A DNA stretch of 64,000 nt. It comes from Bog-473 sp963730785 (GTDB lineage Bacteria > Actinomycetota > Acidimicrobiia > Acidimicrobiales > RAAP-2). Position 1 is the stretch's first letter. The number at the start of each line of letters is the position of its first letter. Made by a program: the position numbers and the translations under genes. A model generated the notes under the pieces. The model saw nothing but the letters and a program-made list of their open reading frames with translations, was not told the DNA's origin and ran no database searches. The stretch spans positions 62,001 to 126,000 of the forward strand of contig CAVSTF010000013.1 of the NCBI GenBank assembly GCA_963730785.1, written 5' to 3'. Shown here piece by piece: positions 9,866-18,492 of the stretch.

Positions 9866-11707
9866 TCACTCAACCGTGACGGTCTTGGCCAGGTTCCGGG
9901 GCCGATCCACGTCGTGACCGTGCAGTCGGGCCAGCCGGTAGGCCAGCTGCTGCAGCGGGACGACCCCCACCACCGGCGACAACATCGGGTCGGTGGGTGG
10001 CACCCACAGGACATGGTCGGCCACGGACGCTGCTTCCTCGTCGCCGTCGTCGGCCACCAGCACCACGGTGGCGCCCCGGCTGTGCACTTCGGCGATGTTG
10101 GACAGCAGCTTCTCCTGCAGCCGGTTGCGGGTGGCGATGCCCACCACGACCGTGCCCGGCTCAATGAGGGCGATCGGTCCGTGCTTGAGTTCACCGGCCG
10201 GGTAACCCTCGGCCCTCAGATAGGCCAGTTCCTTGAGTTTGAGCGCACCTTCGAGCGCCATCGGGAAGCCGACATGGCGACCAAGGAAGAAGAAGTCGCG
10301 GGCGTCCACCAGCTTGCCGGCTACGTCGTCCACGTCGGACACCCTTTGCAGCGCCTGCTCCACCAGTCCGGGCAACCGCTCCATCTCGGCCAACACGGCG
10401 GCGATCTCCGTGGGCGCCATGGTGCCCTGGTATTGGGCCAAGGTCAGTCCGAGAATCTCGAGCGCCACAATCTGCGCCACGTGACACTTGGTCGAGGCCA
10501 CGCAGATCTCCGGCCCGGCCCGGGTGTACAACACGCCGTCAGCGGCGCGGGCCATGGATGAATCGACCACGTTGGAGACGACCAGCACCTTGGCGCCGAG
10601 GCGGGCGGCTTCGCGCATGGCCTCCGAGGTATCGAGCGTTTCGCCGGACTGGGAGACGCCGACGCAGAGGGTGCGCTCGGTCAGCACCGGATCGCGGTAG
10701 CGGAACTCGCTGGCGATATCGACCTCGGTGGGCAGCTTGACCCAGTGCTCAATGGCGTACTTGGCCACCAGGGCGGAGTGGTAGCTGCTGCCGCAGGCCA
10801 CGATGCAGACCTTGTCGATCTGCCGGAGATCGTCGGCCGACAACCGCATCTCGTCCAGCACCAGTTCGCCGCCCGGGCCGCGCCGGTCCAGCAGCGTGTT
10901 GGCCACCGCCTGGGGCTGCTCGTGCATCTCCTTGGACATGAAGTCGTCGTAACCGCCCTTCTGGGCGGCCTCGATATCCCACGTGATGTGCAGTTGCTCG
11001 GGCACCACCTCGTCGCCGTCCAAGGTGGTGACGACGATGGCGCCGGGGGTGAGGACAGCCAACTCGTCGTCGCCCAGGGCGAACAGCTCGCGGGTGTGGC
11101 CGAGCAGGGCCGGGATGTCGGAGGCCAAATAGGCCCGCCCGTCGCCTAACCCGAGGACCATGGGAGTCGACCGCCGCGCCGCCACAATCCGTTCCGGCTC
11201 GTCGGCGTGGATGACGGCGATGGAGAAGGCGCCGCGGACGGAGCGCAGCATCGCTCTGGTGGCCTCGGTCAGGCTCAGCCCGGCCGCCATGTGCCGCTCA
11301 ATGAGGTGGGCCATCACCTCGGTGTCGGTGGCCGACGTCATCACATGGCCGTCAGCCACCAGATCGGCCCGCAACTCGGCGTGGTTCTCGATGATCCCGT
11401 TGTGGATCAGCGCCAAGCGCCCCGTGCAGTCCACGTGCGGGTGCGCGTTCTCGGGCGTCGGATGCCCGTGGGTGGCCCAACGGGTGTGGCCAATGGCGGC
11501 CGAATGGCCGGCCGGCGCCCCGGCCGTGATCACGGCCAACTCGGCCACCGAGCGTTTCCCATCGGCGGCCCGGGCCCGCCAGATCTCCCCGTCGATGACC
11601 ATGGCCACGCCGGCGGAGTCATACCCGCGGTACTCCAGTTGATGGAGCGCGCCCAACATCAGGGGCAGAGCGTCTGGTTCACCAATGACGCCGATAATTC
11701 CGCACAT
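9866..11707 (-). CDS. glmS: glutamine--fructose-6-phosphate aminotransferase (isomerizing)
   Basis: A 613-residue enzyme making glucosamine-6-phosphate for peptidoglycan. Cys2 in MCGIIGVIG is the glutaminase nucleophile; GYDSAGVA, THGHPTPENAHPH and the two SIS sugar-isomerase domains (SQSGETLDTSEAM and KLKELAYLRAEGY) follow, ending in the family signature PRNLAKTVTVE. The next enzyme of the pathway, GlmM, is encoded 49 bases upstream on the same strand. Confidence 0.96.
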   Translation of the reverse strand: MCGIIGVIGEPDALPLMLGALHQLEYRGYDSAGVAMVIDGEIWRARAADGKRSVAELAVITAGAPAGHSAAIGHTRWATHGHPTPENAHPHVDCTGRLALIHNGIIENHAELRADLVADGHVMTSATDTEVMAHLIERHMAAGLSLTEATRAMLRSVRGAFSIAVIHADEPERIVAARRSTPMVLGLGDGRAYLASDIPALLGHTRELFALGDDELAVLTPGAIVVTTLDGDEVVPEQLHITWDIEAAQKGGYDDFMSKEMHEQPQAVANTLLDRRGPGGELVLDEMRLSADDLRQIDKVCIVACGSSYHSALVAKYAIEHWVKLPTEVDIASEFRYRDPVLTERTLCVGVSQSGETLDTSEAMREAARLGAKVLVVSNVVDSSMARAADGVLYTRAGPEICVASTKCHVAQIVALEILGLTLAQYQGTMAPTEIAAVLAEMERLPGLVEQALQRVSDVDDVAGKLVDARDFFFLGRHVGFPMALEGALKLKELAYLRAEGYPAGELKHGPIALIEPGTVVVGIATRNRLQEKLLSNIAEVHSRGATVVLVADDGDEEAASVADHVLWVPPTDPMLSPVVGVVPLQQLAYRLARLHGHDVDRPRNLAKTVTVE

Positions 11708-11756
11708 AGGACCAGGTTACCGGGGGGTCAACGCTGAACCCTTCCAGCGGGGGGAA

Positions 11757-13115
11757 TCAGCCGCCGACGCGACCCAGCACCGCTTCGACCACGCCGGCCA
11801 GTTGCGCCGCCACGGCGTTGGCCTGGGCCTCCAGTCGAGCCTCGACCATCACCCGGACCAGCGGCTCGGTGCCGCTCGGCCGGAGCAGGATCCGTCCCTC
11901 GTGACCGAGTTCCGATTCCGCCTTGGCTACCGCGTCCCACACCTCGGTGCTGTCGGCCAGGCGTTCGGGTTGGGGAATGGGTACGTTGACCAGAATCTGC
12001 GGCACCCGCTCCACCAGCCCGTCGGCCGCCTCGGCCAGCGAACGGCCGGTCCGTAGCAACAGGTCGCCCAGGGCCAGACCGGTCAGGATCCCGTCACCGG
12101 TGGTGGAACGGGAGCGGAAAATGATGTGGCCGGACTGCTCGCCCCCCAGCGACAGCCCATCGGCATCGAGCGCAGCCAGCACGTGACGGTCGCCCACGTC
12201 GGTTTCCCGGACGCTGATGCCGTGGCCATCCATAGCCAGACGGAAGCCCAGGTTGGTCATCACCGTCACCACCACGGTGTTGCCGGCCAACTGCCCTCGA
12301 CCGGCCAGGTCGAGGGCGAACAGAGCCAGCAGCACATCTCCGTCGACGATGGCCCCGTACTGGTCGACGGCGATGACCCGGTCGGCATCACCATCGAGCG
12401 CCAGCCCGAAGTCGGCCCCGTGGGCCACCACCGCCAGGGCCAGTTCCGACGGGTCGGTCGACCCGCACTTGTCGTTGATGTTGGCCCCGTCCGGCTTGTC
12501 GTGCAGCGTCACCACCCGCGCCCCCAAGTCGGCCAACACGCCGGGGGCGAAGGCGCTGGCGGCGCCGTTGGCACAATCCACCACAATCTGAAGGCCCTCA
12601 AGGCTGCGACCCTCGAGCGTGCTCACCAGGTGTTGGCGATACACGTCGGCGGCCGCTGGCTCGGCCACGATGCGCCCCACCCCATACCCCGTGGGCCGAC
12701 GGGGTGGCCGCTCGGAATCCTCAAGAATCACATCGAGTTCGCGCTGGACCTCGCCTTCGAGTTCCACCGGCAGCTTGGTGCCCAGCAGGCTGAAGAGCTT
12801 GATGCCGTTGTCGCCGAAGGGGTTGTGCGAGGCCGACACCATGGCCCCGGGTAAGCGGCGTCGCTCGGCGATGGTGGCCACGCCGGGCGTGGGCACCACA
12901 CCCAGGTCAATGACGTCGGCGCCTTCGGTGGCCAAACCAGCCGAGAGCGCAGCCTGCAGTAACGGTCCCGAGCGGCGCGTGTCGCGGCCGACCACGAAGG
13001 CGGGGGCGGGCAGGATGCGGGCCGCGGCCCGACCCAGCGCTAAGGCCAGCTCAGCCGTGAGTTCGTCATTGGCGACACCTCGGACCCCATCGGTGCCGAA
13101 GCGTGCCGGCGCCAT
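11757..13115 (-). CDS. glmM: phosphoglucosamine mutase
   Basis: A 452-residue alpha-D-phosphohexomutase that converts glucosamine-6-phosphate to glucosamine-1-phosphate. It has RFGTDGVRG at the N-terminus, the phosphoserine loop in VSASHNPFGDNGIK, the metal loop LDGDADR, the sugar-binding GGEQSGHI and the phosphate-binding RPSGTEPLVRVMVE near the end. It follows rpsI by four bases, the standard rplM-rpsI-glmM order. Confidence 0.96.
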   Translation of the reverse strand: MAPARFGTDGVRGVANDELTAELALALGRAAARILPAPAFVVGRDTRRSGPLLQAALSAGLATEGADVIDLGVVPTPGVATIAERRRLPGAMVSASHNPFGDNGIKLFSLLGTKLPVELEGEVQRELDVILEDSERPPRRPTGYGVGRIVAEPAAADVYRQHLVSTLEGRSLEGLQIVVDCANGAASAFAPGVLADLGARVVTLHDKPDGANINDKCGSTDPSELALAVVAHGADFGLALDGDADRVIAVDQYGAIVDGDVLLALFALDLAGRGQLAGNTVVVTVMTNLGFRLAMDGHGISVRETDVGDRHVLAALDADGLSLGGEQSGHIIFRSRSTTGDGILTGLALGDLLLRTGRSLAEAADGLVERVPQILVNVPIPQPERLADSTEVWDAVAKAESELGHEGRILLRPSGTEPLVRVMVEARLEAQANAVAAQLAGVVEAVLGRVGG

Positions 13116-13119
13116 GCGA

Positions 13120-13512
13120 CTACCGCTTGGAGTACTGGGGCGCCTTGCGAGCCTTCTTCAGGCCGTACTTCTTTGATTCCTTCTCACGGGCGTCGCGAGT
13201 CAGGAGTCCGGAGCGCTTGAGGATGGCCCGGTGCTCGGGGTCCAGCTCAATGAGGCTGCGGGCGATGCCCAGGCGCATGGCGCCGGCCTGGCCCGAAATG
13301 CCGCCACCGTCGATGGTGGCGTCGATGTCCCAGGACTCGGCGGTGCTGGTGAGCCGAAGGGGCTCGGTCAGCAGCATGCGGTGGGTGGCCGAGGTGAAGT
13401 AGGCCTCAATCGGCAACTTGTTGACCGTGATGGCACCCTGGCCGGGGCGAAAACGCACACGGGCGACCGCTTGCTTGCGGCGACCGGTGGTCTGAGTAAG
13501 TGGAGTGGGCAT
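13120..13512 (-). CDS. rpsI: 30S ribosomal protein S9
   Basis: A 130-residue S9 with the GRRKQAVARVRF opening, the GGGISGQAGAMRLGIARSL middle and the basic RKAPQYSKR C-terminal tail whose last Lys-Arg contacts the P-site tRNA. It pairs with rplM 17 bases upstream. Confidence 0.97.
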   Translation of the reverse strand: MPTPLTQTTGRRKQAVARVRFRPGQGAITVNKLPIEAYFTSATHRMLLTEPLRLTSTAESWDIDATIDGGGISGQAGAMRLGIARSLIELDPEHRAILKRSGLLTRDAREKESKKYGLKKARKAPQYSKR

Positions 13513-13529
13513 TTCGTCCTTCCGAAAAT

Positions 13530-13979
13530 TCAGCTGGCCCGGCGGGCCTGAGGCAACTCGAGCGGCTGTGGCTGCTGAGCGGCGTGGGGGTGATCAGGAC
13601 CGGCGTACACGTTGAGCTTGCCGAGCATTTGGCGACCCAGGGTGTTCTTGGGGATCATGCCGCGGACCGAACGACGGATCAGCTCGGCCGGCTTCTTCTC
13701 CAACAGTTCGGTGTAGCTGGTCGAGCGCAGACCACCCGGGTAGCCACTGTGGCGGTAGGCCATCTTGCCGTCGGCCTTGTTGGAGGTCATCACGATCTTG
13801 TCGGCGTTGATCACAATGACGTGGTCGCCGGTGTCGACGTGGGGGGCGTAGTAGGGGCGGTGCTTCCCTCGCAGGATGCTCGCCACTTCGGTGGCCAGGC
13901 GGCCGAGGACGAGGCCTTCGGCGTCGATGACGTACCAGGCTCGTTGGATCTCGGAGACTTTGGGCGTAAATGTGCGCAA
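13530..13979 (-). CDS. rplM: 50S ribosomal protein L13
   Basis: A 149-residue L13 with WYVIDAEGLVLGRLAT, HVDTGDHVIVINADKI, YRHSGYPGGL and MLGKLNVYAGPDHPH, all standard. The gap to the truA stop is 127 bases and holds only a short hairpin (CGGGC at 14091-14095 with GCCCG at 14101-14105) and no gene that I can see. Confidence 0.97.
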   Translation of the reverse strand: MRTFTPKVSEIQRAWYVIDAEGLVLGRLATEVASILRGKHRPYYAPHVDTGDHVIVINADKIVMTSNKADGKMAYRHSGYPGGLRSTSYTELLEKKPAELIRRSVRGMIPKNTLGRQMLGKLNVYAGPDHPHAAQQPQPLELPQARRAS

Positions 13980-14106
13980 GGGAAGGTCTTTCGCTGCTGG
14001 ATGGAACGGAGAGCGTGTACCCGTCAGGGTGGGCTCAAACCCTCGGAGGTCCCGTGGGCCGACGTAACAGGATAGGGCCCCGGAGCCGGGCGGGCAAGCC
14101 GCCCGT

Positions 14107-14918
14107 TCAGTCGTAGTCCACCGAGAGCAGGCAGAGGCCCTGCGCCGGGGCCGGGATCAGGGGCTCGGTGGCGATTTTGCATGCGCAGCCGCTCCAGCAG
14201 GGTGGCCGCATTTCCCTCCCCACGGCCCACCTCGACCAGGCTGCCCACCAGGGAGCGGACCATCTGGTGGCAGAACGAGGCCGCCGGTAATTTCGAAGCG
14301 CAGGAGGCGGCCCACCCCGATATCGGCCACTTCGGGACCCTCATCGAGCCGCCAGGTGGCTCTGGTCACCCGGCGGGTGATCGCCTCGTCCGGGCTGGTG
14401 CCGGGCTTGCGGCGGCAGAAGGACCGGAAATCGTGGGTGCCGAGCAGGACGTCGGCCGCCGCATTCATGGCCCGGAGGTCCAGCTCATCGCGGATATGCC
14501 AGGACAAGGGGGCCAGCAACGGATCCGGGTGCTGAGCGTTCCAGACCAGGTACCGGTAGGTGCGAGCCACTGCGGCCCGGCGGGCGTCGAAGCTGTCGGG
14601 CACCGCGGTGGCGCTGAGGACCACCACCGACGGGGCGACCTGGCGGTTGATGGCTCGAGCGAGCCCCACGCCATCAAAGGGCACCGGGGGAAGGTCGACG
14701 TGGATGACCTGGCCCCGGGCATGCACACCGGCGTCGGTGCGCCCGGCGCAGGTGATCGCGGGAGGCGGGTCGACCCGGGCCGTGCGGCCCAGGGCCTCAC
14801 GCAGCGTGCCCGCCACCGTGGGCAGTGACGGTTGGTCGGCGAATCCTCGAAACGGCGCGCCGTCGTAGGCGACCAGGAGGCGCCAGCGTTGCCACCCACC
14901 GTTGGTGGGCAACGACAC
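14107..14918 (-). CDS. truA: tRNA pseudouridine(38-40) synthase TruA (two one-base frame breaks)
   Basis: About 269 residues once single extra bases near 14283 and near 14175 are skipped. It isomerises uridines 38-40 of the tRNA anticodon stem. The catalytic Asp lies in CAGRTDAGVHARGQV; RTYRYLVWN, the FRSFCRRK segment, the frame-shifted SFCHQMVRSLVG and the C-terminal QGLCLLSVDYD follow. GTG 14918 lies three bases after the repaired rplQ stop. Read without repair, the gene appears fused to rplQ and lacks its normal end. Confidence 0.88.
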
Positions 14919-14920
14919 GC

Positions 14921-15275
14921 TCAGACGAACTCGATGCCGCGCCATCGGCGCGTTGTCGCCCGGACGCGGGCCCAGCTTGAGGATCCGGGTGTACCCACCC
15001 GGGCGCTCAACGTAGCGAGGTCCGATTTCGGCGAACAACTTGTGGGCCATGTCCTTGTCCCGGATGAGGGCGACGACCTGACGCTGCTGGTGCAGGCCAC
15101 CCTTGCGGGCCGCGGTCACACACTTCTCGGCCACCGGCCGCAGTGCCTTGGCCTTGGCCTCGGTGGTCACCAATGATTCGGCGGCGATGAGTGAGGCCAC
15201 CAGGTTGCCCAGCATGGCCTTCTGGTGAGCGGCACTGCCGCCCATGCGACGTCCGCGCTTCGGTGTTCCTTGCAT
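14921..15275 (-). CDS. rplQ: 50S ribosomal protein L17 (one-base frame break at the end)
   Basis: About 117 residues. The N-terminus QGTPKRGRRMGGSAAHQKAMLGNL (here PKRGRRMGGSAAHQ is the informative part), the KCVTAARKGG segment and RILKLGPRPGDNAPMA are those of L17. Skipping one base at 14939-14942 gives the normal IEFV ending and a TGA stop at 14921-14923, just before truA. Without this the frame runs on into truA. Confidence 0.92.
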
Positions 15276-15281
15276 GTTCGA

Positions 15282-16220
15282 TCAGTCCCGGCTGCGGAGC
15301 GAAAGTCCGCGCTCGTCCAGCCGCTGCACGACTTCGTCGGCCGACTTCTGCCCGAAGTTCGTGATAGCCAGCAGGTCTTCCATGGTCCGCTCGACCAGTT
15401 CGCCGATGGTGTTGATCTGCGCCCGCTTCAAGCAGTTGCGGGGACGCTCGGAGAGGTCAAGCTCTTCAATGCGCAGGTCGAGATCCGGCGAGCCGCTGGT
15501 CGTGGTGCCGGTGTCGCCCAGCTCCAGTCCCTGCGGTGCGTCCTCAAGCTCGGCGACCAGGGCCACCAGGTTGCGCAACGTGTCACCGGCCGAGGCCAGC
15601 GCCTCGCGGGGTGAGATGGTGCCGTCGGTCTCGATGTCGAGCACCAGGCGGTCGTAGTTGGTCGACTGCTCCACCCGGACCGGCTCAATGTCGAAGGTCA
15701 CCCGGTGCACGGGCGAGAAGATCGAGTCGATCGGAATGACGCCGATCACATTCGAGCGCTTGTTCTTGTCCGCCGAGACGTAGCCCCGTCCACGCTCCAC
15801 CGTGACGTCGACGGCCAGACGGCCCTTGGCGTTGATGGAGGCGATGTGCAGGTCCGGGTTGAGGATCTCCACATCGGAGGTGGTCTGCAGGTCGGCCGCC
15901 GTGGCGTCCGCCGGACCCCGAACGTCGAGACGCAGGGTCACGGGCTCGTCGGTCTGGATCTGCACCAGCAGGTCCTTGAGGTTGAGGATGATGTCGGTGA
16001 CATCTTCCTTGACACCCGGGAGCGTCGTGAACTCGTGCAGCGCCTCATCGAAGCGCAGCTGGGTCACGGCCCCGCCGGGGATGGAGGAGAGCAGTGTCCG
16101 GCGTAGCGAGTTGCCCAGGGTGGTGCCGAAGCCGGGGTCGAGCGGGCCGATAGCAAAGCGCTGCCGGTTGTGCTGCTCTTCGTCGATGGCTTCGACTGTC
16201 GGGCGTTGGATGATCAGCAT
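15282..16220 (-). CDS. rpoA: DNA-directed RNA polymerase subunit alpha
   Basis: A 312-residue alpha subunit that dimerises to nucleate RNA polymerase assembly. The N-terminal dimerisation domain has PLDPGFGTTLGNSLRRTLLSSIPG; the C-terminal domain has the RPRNCLKRAQINTIGELV helix-hairpin region that binds UP-element DNA and activators. It sits between rpsD and rplQ as in most bacteria. Confidence 0.97.
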   Translation of the reverse strand: MLIIQRPTVEAIDEEQHNRQRFAIGPLDPGFGTTLGNSLRRTLLSSIPGGAVTQLRFDEALHEFTTLPGVKEDVTDIILNLKDLLVQIQTDEPVTLRLDVRGPADATAADLQTTSDVEILNPDLHIASINAKGRLAVDVTVERGRGYVSADKNKRSNVIGVIPIDSIFSPVHRVTFDIEPVRVEQSTNYDRLVLDIETDGTISPREALASAGDTLRNLVALVAELEDAPQGLELGDTGTTTSGSPDLDLRIEELDLSERPRNCLKRAQINTIGELVERTMEDLLAITNFGQKSADEVVQRLDERGLSLRSRD

Positions 16221-16283
16221 GGTGTGGCTCCTGTTGCGGTGGGGGGTGTCGGTCGTTCGTCGGACGCCGGAGCGCCGCTCGTC

Positions 16284-16931
16284 CTACTTCGAGTACAGCT
16301 CGACGATGAGCTGCTCTTGTACGGGCTCGTCGATGTGCGCCCGCTCTGGCGGGTTCAGGACGGCAACGCTGAAGCCGCTGTCGCCGGTCTCCAACCAGGC
16401 CGGGGTCTGACGCTCCAGGGTGTCCATGTTGCGACGCACCAAGAAGTTCTCGCGGGTGGCGGGCTTCAGGGTGACCTGGTCGCCCTTGCGGACCCGGTAG
16501 CTAGGGATGGTGACGCGCTTGCCGTTGACCGTGACATGGCCGTGGCGAACGAACTGGCGCGCCTGGCGGCGGCTGGCGCCCCAACCGGCCCGGAAGGCCA
16601 CGTTGTCGAGGCGAAGCTCCAGGTTGCGCAGCAGGTTCTCACCGGTGATGCCGGGCTGGCGGCTCGACTCTTCGTAGAGGTTGCGGAACTGCTTTTCCAG
16701 CAGACCGTAAATACGGCGAGCCTTCTGCTTCTCGCGCAGCTGGGTCAGGTACTCAGAGCCCTGGCGCATGCGGTCACGCCCGTGCTCACCCGGTGGGTAG
16801 GCGCGGCTGTGCCGGTCCGTCACCGCTTCGGAGACGGGGCACTTGAGCGAGTAGCAACGCTCGCCCTTGAGGAACAATTTGGTCCGCTCACGCCGGCAAA
16901 GGCGGCAGACGGGTCCGGTGTATCTAGCCAT
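16284..16931 (-). CDS. rpsD: 30S ribosomal protein S4
   Basis: A 215-residue S4 of the zinc-binding type: cysteines in VCRLCRRE and CYSLKCP supply a four-Cys site. The S4 RNA-binding domain lies at SRRQARQFVRHGHVTVNG. S4 is a primary 16S-binding protein and in other bacteria represses its own operon; no such site is apparent here. Confidence 0.97.
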   Translation of the reverse strand: MARYTGPVCRLCRRERTKLFLKGERCYSLKCPVSEAVTDRHSRAYPPGEHGRDRMRQGSEYLTQLREKQKARRIYGLLEKQFRNLYEESSRQPGITGENLLRNLELRLDNVAFRAGWGASRRQARQFVRHGHVTVNGKRVTIPSYRVRKGDQVTLKPATRENFLVRRNMDTLERQTPAWLETGDSGFSVAVLNPPERAHIDEPVQEQLIVELYSK

Positions 16932-16940
16932 GAATAATCC

Positions 16941-17339
16941 TTAAACCCGGCGGCGCTTCTTGGGGCGGCAGCCGTTATGGGGGATGGGAGTGACGTCCTT
17001 GATGCCAACGACCTCAATGCCGACCGCAGCCAGCGAACGGATAGCCGTCTCACGGCCGGAGCCGGGGCCACGGACGAGGACATCGACCTTGCGCACACCG
17101 TGCTCCATGGCTCGCTTGGCACAGGCCTCGGCGGCCAGCTGGGCGGCGAACGGGGTGGACTTGCGGGAACCCTTGAAGCCGACATTGCCGGCGGAGGCCC
17201 AGGCCAACACGTTCCCCTCGGGGTCGGCGATGGACACGATGGTGTTGTTGAACGAGCTCTTGATGTGCGCCACGCCGTAACTGACGTTCTTGCGCTCCTT
17301 CTTGCGAGGCCGACGAGCCTGCTTGGTGGGCTTTGCCAT
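16941..17339 (-). CDS. rpsK: 30S ribosomal protein S11
   Basis: A 132-residue S11. Landmarks are the basic N-terminus, AHIKSSFNNTIVSI, GFKGSRKSTPFAAQ, and the C-terminal DVTPIPHNGCRPKKRRRV. It starts directly after the rpsM stop with no gap. Confidence 0.97.
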   Translation of the reverse strand: MAKPTKQARRPRKKERKNVSYGVAHIKSSFNNTIVSIADPEGNVLAWASAGNVGFKGSRKSTPFAAQLAAEACAKRAMEHGVRKVDVLVRGPGSGRETAIRSLAAVGIEVVGIKDVTPIPHNGCRPKKRRRV

Positions 17340-17717
17340 TTACTTCTTCACCTTTTTCTTCCCGGCCACGGTCTTCTTCGGGCCCTTACGGGTCCGTGCG
17401 TTGGTGTGCGTGCGCTGCCCATGGACCGGCAGCCCCTTGCGGTGACGCACACCCTGGTAGCAGTTGATCTCCATCTTGCGCTTGATGTCCTGGGACACGT
17501 CACGGCGCAGGTCACCCTCGACGCGGAAATTGGCGTCGATGTAGGTACGCAGACGAGCGACTTCCTCGTCGGTCAGGTCACGCACCCGGGTGGAAGGGTT
17601 GACGTCGACCGCCTCGCAGATCTGCTCCGAGATGGTGTTGCCGATCCCAAAAATGTAGGTAAGGGAGATGACGAGCCGCTTTTCGCGGGGGATGTCCACT
17701 CCAGAAATACGGGCCAT
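17340..17717 (-). CDS. rpsM: 30S ribosomal protein S13
   Basis: A 125-residue S13 with RISGVDIPREKR at the start, the helix-two-turn-helix YIFGIGNTISEQIC, the RHRKGLPVHGQRTHTNARTRKG motif and a basic tail. S13 forms bridge contacts with the 50S subunit. Confidence 0.97.
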   Translation of the reverse strand: MARISGVDIPREKRLVISLTYIFGIGNTISEQICEAVDVNPSTRVRDLTDEEVARLRTYIDANFRVEGDLRRDVSQDIKRKMEINCYQGVRHRKGLPVHGQRTHTNARTRKGPKKTVAGKKKVKK

Positions 17718-17730
17718 AAGTATCCTCTCC

Positions 17731-17844
17731 TCAGCCCTGGCGCTGCTTGTGGCGCGGGTTTTCGCAGATCACCCGTACAACGCCATGGCGCCGGATGACC
17801 TTGCACTTCTCACAGATCGGCTTCACGCTCGGCCGGACTTTCAC
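17731..17844 (-). CDS. rpmJ: 50S ribosomal protein L36
   Basis: A 37-residue protein read from GTG 17844 to TGA 17731-17733. The sequence KVRPSVKPICEKCKVIRR and the later C-x4-H arrangement (VICENPRHKQRQG) give the three Cys and one His of the zinc-containing L36 form. An AGGGAC element precedes the start. It lies between infA and rpsM, as expected. Confidence 0.95.
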   Translation of the reverse strand: MKVRPSVKPICEKCKVIRRHGVVRVICENPRHKQRQG

Positions 17845-17859
17845 GTCGCGTCCCTATCT

Positions 17860-18084
17860 CTACTTGTACCGGTAGGTAATACGGCCTCGGTTGAGGTCGT
17901 ACGGAGTGATCTCCACCTGGACTTTGTCCCCCGGAAGGATGCGGATGCGGTGCATCCGCATTTTGCCCGAGCTGTGCGCCAATACTTTGTGTCCGTTTTC
18001 CAACTCGACACGGAACATTGCATTGGGCAGTGGCTCGACCACCGTGCCTTCGAGCACGATGGCGTCTTCCTTGGGCTTGGGCAG
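17860..18084 (-). CDS. infA: translation initiation factor IF-1, apparent CTG start
   Basis: A 74-residue OB-fold protein that binds the 30S A site during initiation. PKPKEDAIVLEGTVVEPLPN at the start and LPGDKVQVEITPYDLNRG near the end are typical. The codon at the normal Met position is CTG (18082-18084), with GAGGAG six bases before it; no in-frame ATG, GTG or TTG gives a plausible protein. Either CTG is used or a base is wrong. The start codon is the only uncertainty. Confidence 0.92.
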   Translation of the reverse strand: MPKPKEDAIVLEGTVVEPLPNAMFRVELENGHKVLAHSSGKMRMHRIRILPGDKVQVEITPYDLNRGRITYRYK

Positions 18085-18433
18085 GTGACTCTCCTCTAAA
18101 TTTCGTTCTGGTGCCTGCAGGGCCAGCGGGACGGCATGAAACCGACACGAAGGTTCTGCGGGTATGGCCCCGAAAATCGGCCCCCGCGAGGGAACCAGGC
18201 TCAGAGCCAGCAAATGAGTCTACCCGAAACAAAAGAAATTACCAGCCGGACTTTGAGGCACCCGCTGGACCTTCCTGCTAGGGGTTCTGCTGCCACCCAT
18301 TCTCCCCGGTCGGCCGGACCGGCCGCGCCAACGGCGCCACCTGCGGGAACACCGAATCAGGCTCCCAATGGACCCGCTCCAGCGACCGGAGCATCGGCCG
18401 CTCCCCTGGAGCGCCAGTCTTCGTTGACGACCA

Positions 18434-18439
18434 ATTATA
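18434..18439 (-). promoter_or_regulatory. -10 box of a putative infA-operon promoter
   Basis: On the minus strand these bases read TATAAT, an exact -10 consensus, inside the only AT-rich stretch of the region. A start near 18427 would give a leader of about 340 bases before infA. No convincing -35 lies 17 bases upstream (the hexamer there, GTTATC, is poor), so activation or another sigma contact may be needed. Confidence 0.45.
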
Positions 18440-18468
18440 TAACCGTTAGGTTTATAGATAACTGTTAT
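18439..18468. promoter_or_regulatory. two-copy ATAACYGTTAK operator candidate
   Basis: ATAACCGTTAG (18439-18449) and ATAACTGTTAT (18458-18468) are direct copies of a near-palindromic 11-mer with starts 19 bases apart, about two helical turns. The second copy is a perfect ATAAC-T-GTTAT palindrome. The first abuts the TATAAT box facing infA; the second ends 24 bases before the padR start. PadR-family dimers bind such short palindromes next to their own gene, so this is a candidate autoregulatory and infA-side operator. Binding is inferred. Confidence 0.5.
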
Positions 18469-18492
18469 ATCCCTACCTGCAAGGACCCCGGA

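Larger units (their letters stand above)
18085..18492. other. infA-padR divergent intergenic region
   Basis: About 400 bases without a recognised gene. The part next to infA (18085-18430) would be an unusually long infA leader and shows no gene on either strand that I can support, although the plus strand stays open in the padR frame with a Pro/Ala/Gly-rich, non-conserved translation. The part next to padR is a sharp AT-rich island (18433-18470) with a promoter-like box and a repeated near-palindrome, annotated separately. Confidence 0.6.

Noticed and set aside
7835..10561. A 908-codon plus-strand open frame across alr, nnrD and glmS
   Set aside because: It is a codon-bias shadow opposite well-identified genes; its translation has no recognisable domain and is biased to Gly, Arg and His.
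14091..14105. Terminator after truA
   Set aside because: The stem has only five pairs, no T run follows and rplM lies next in the same direction; too weak to call.
14107..15275. Apparent L17-TruA fusion protein
   Set aside because: Skipping one base at 14939-14942 gives L17 its normal IEFV end and stop, followed at once by a GTG start for TruA. The fusion comes from the extra base.
18136..18492. A longer PadR protein or a separate small gene in the infA leader
   Set aside because: The upstream translation is Pro/Ala/Gly-rich with no conservation signal, crosses the likely promoter, and the winged helix begins at 18493.
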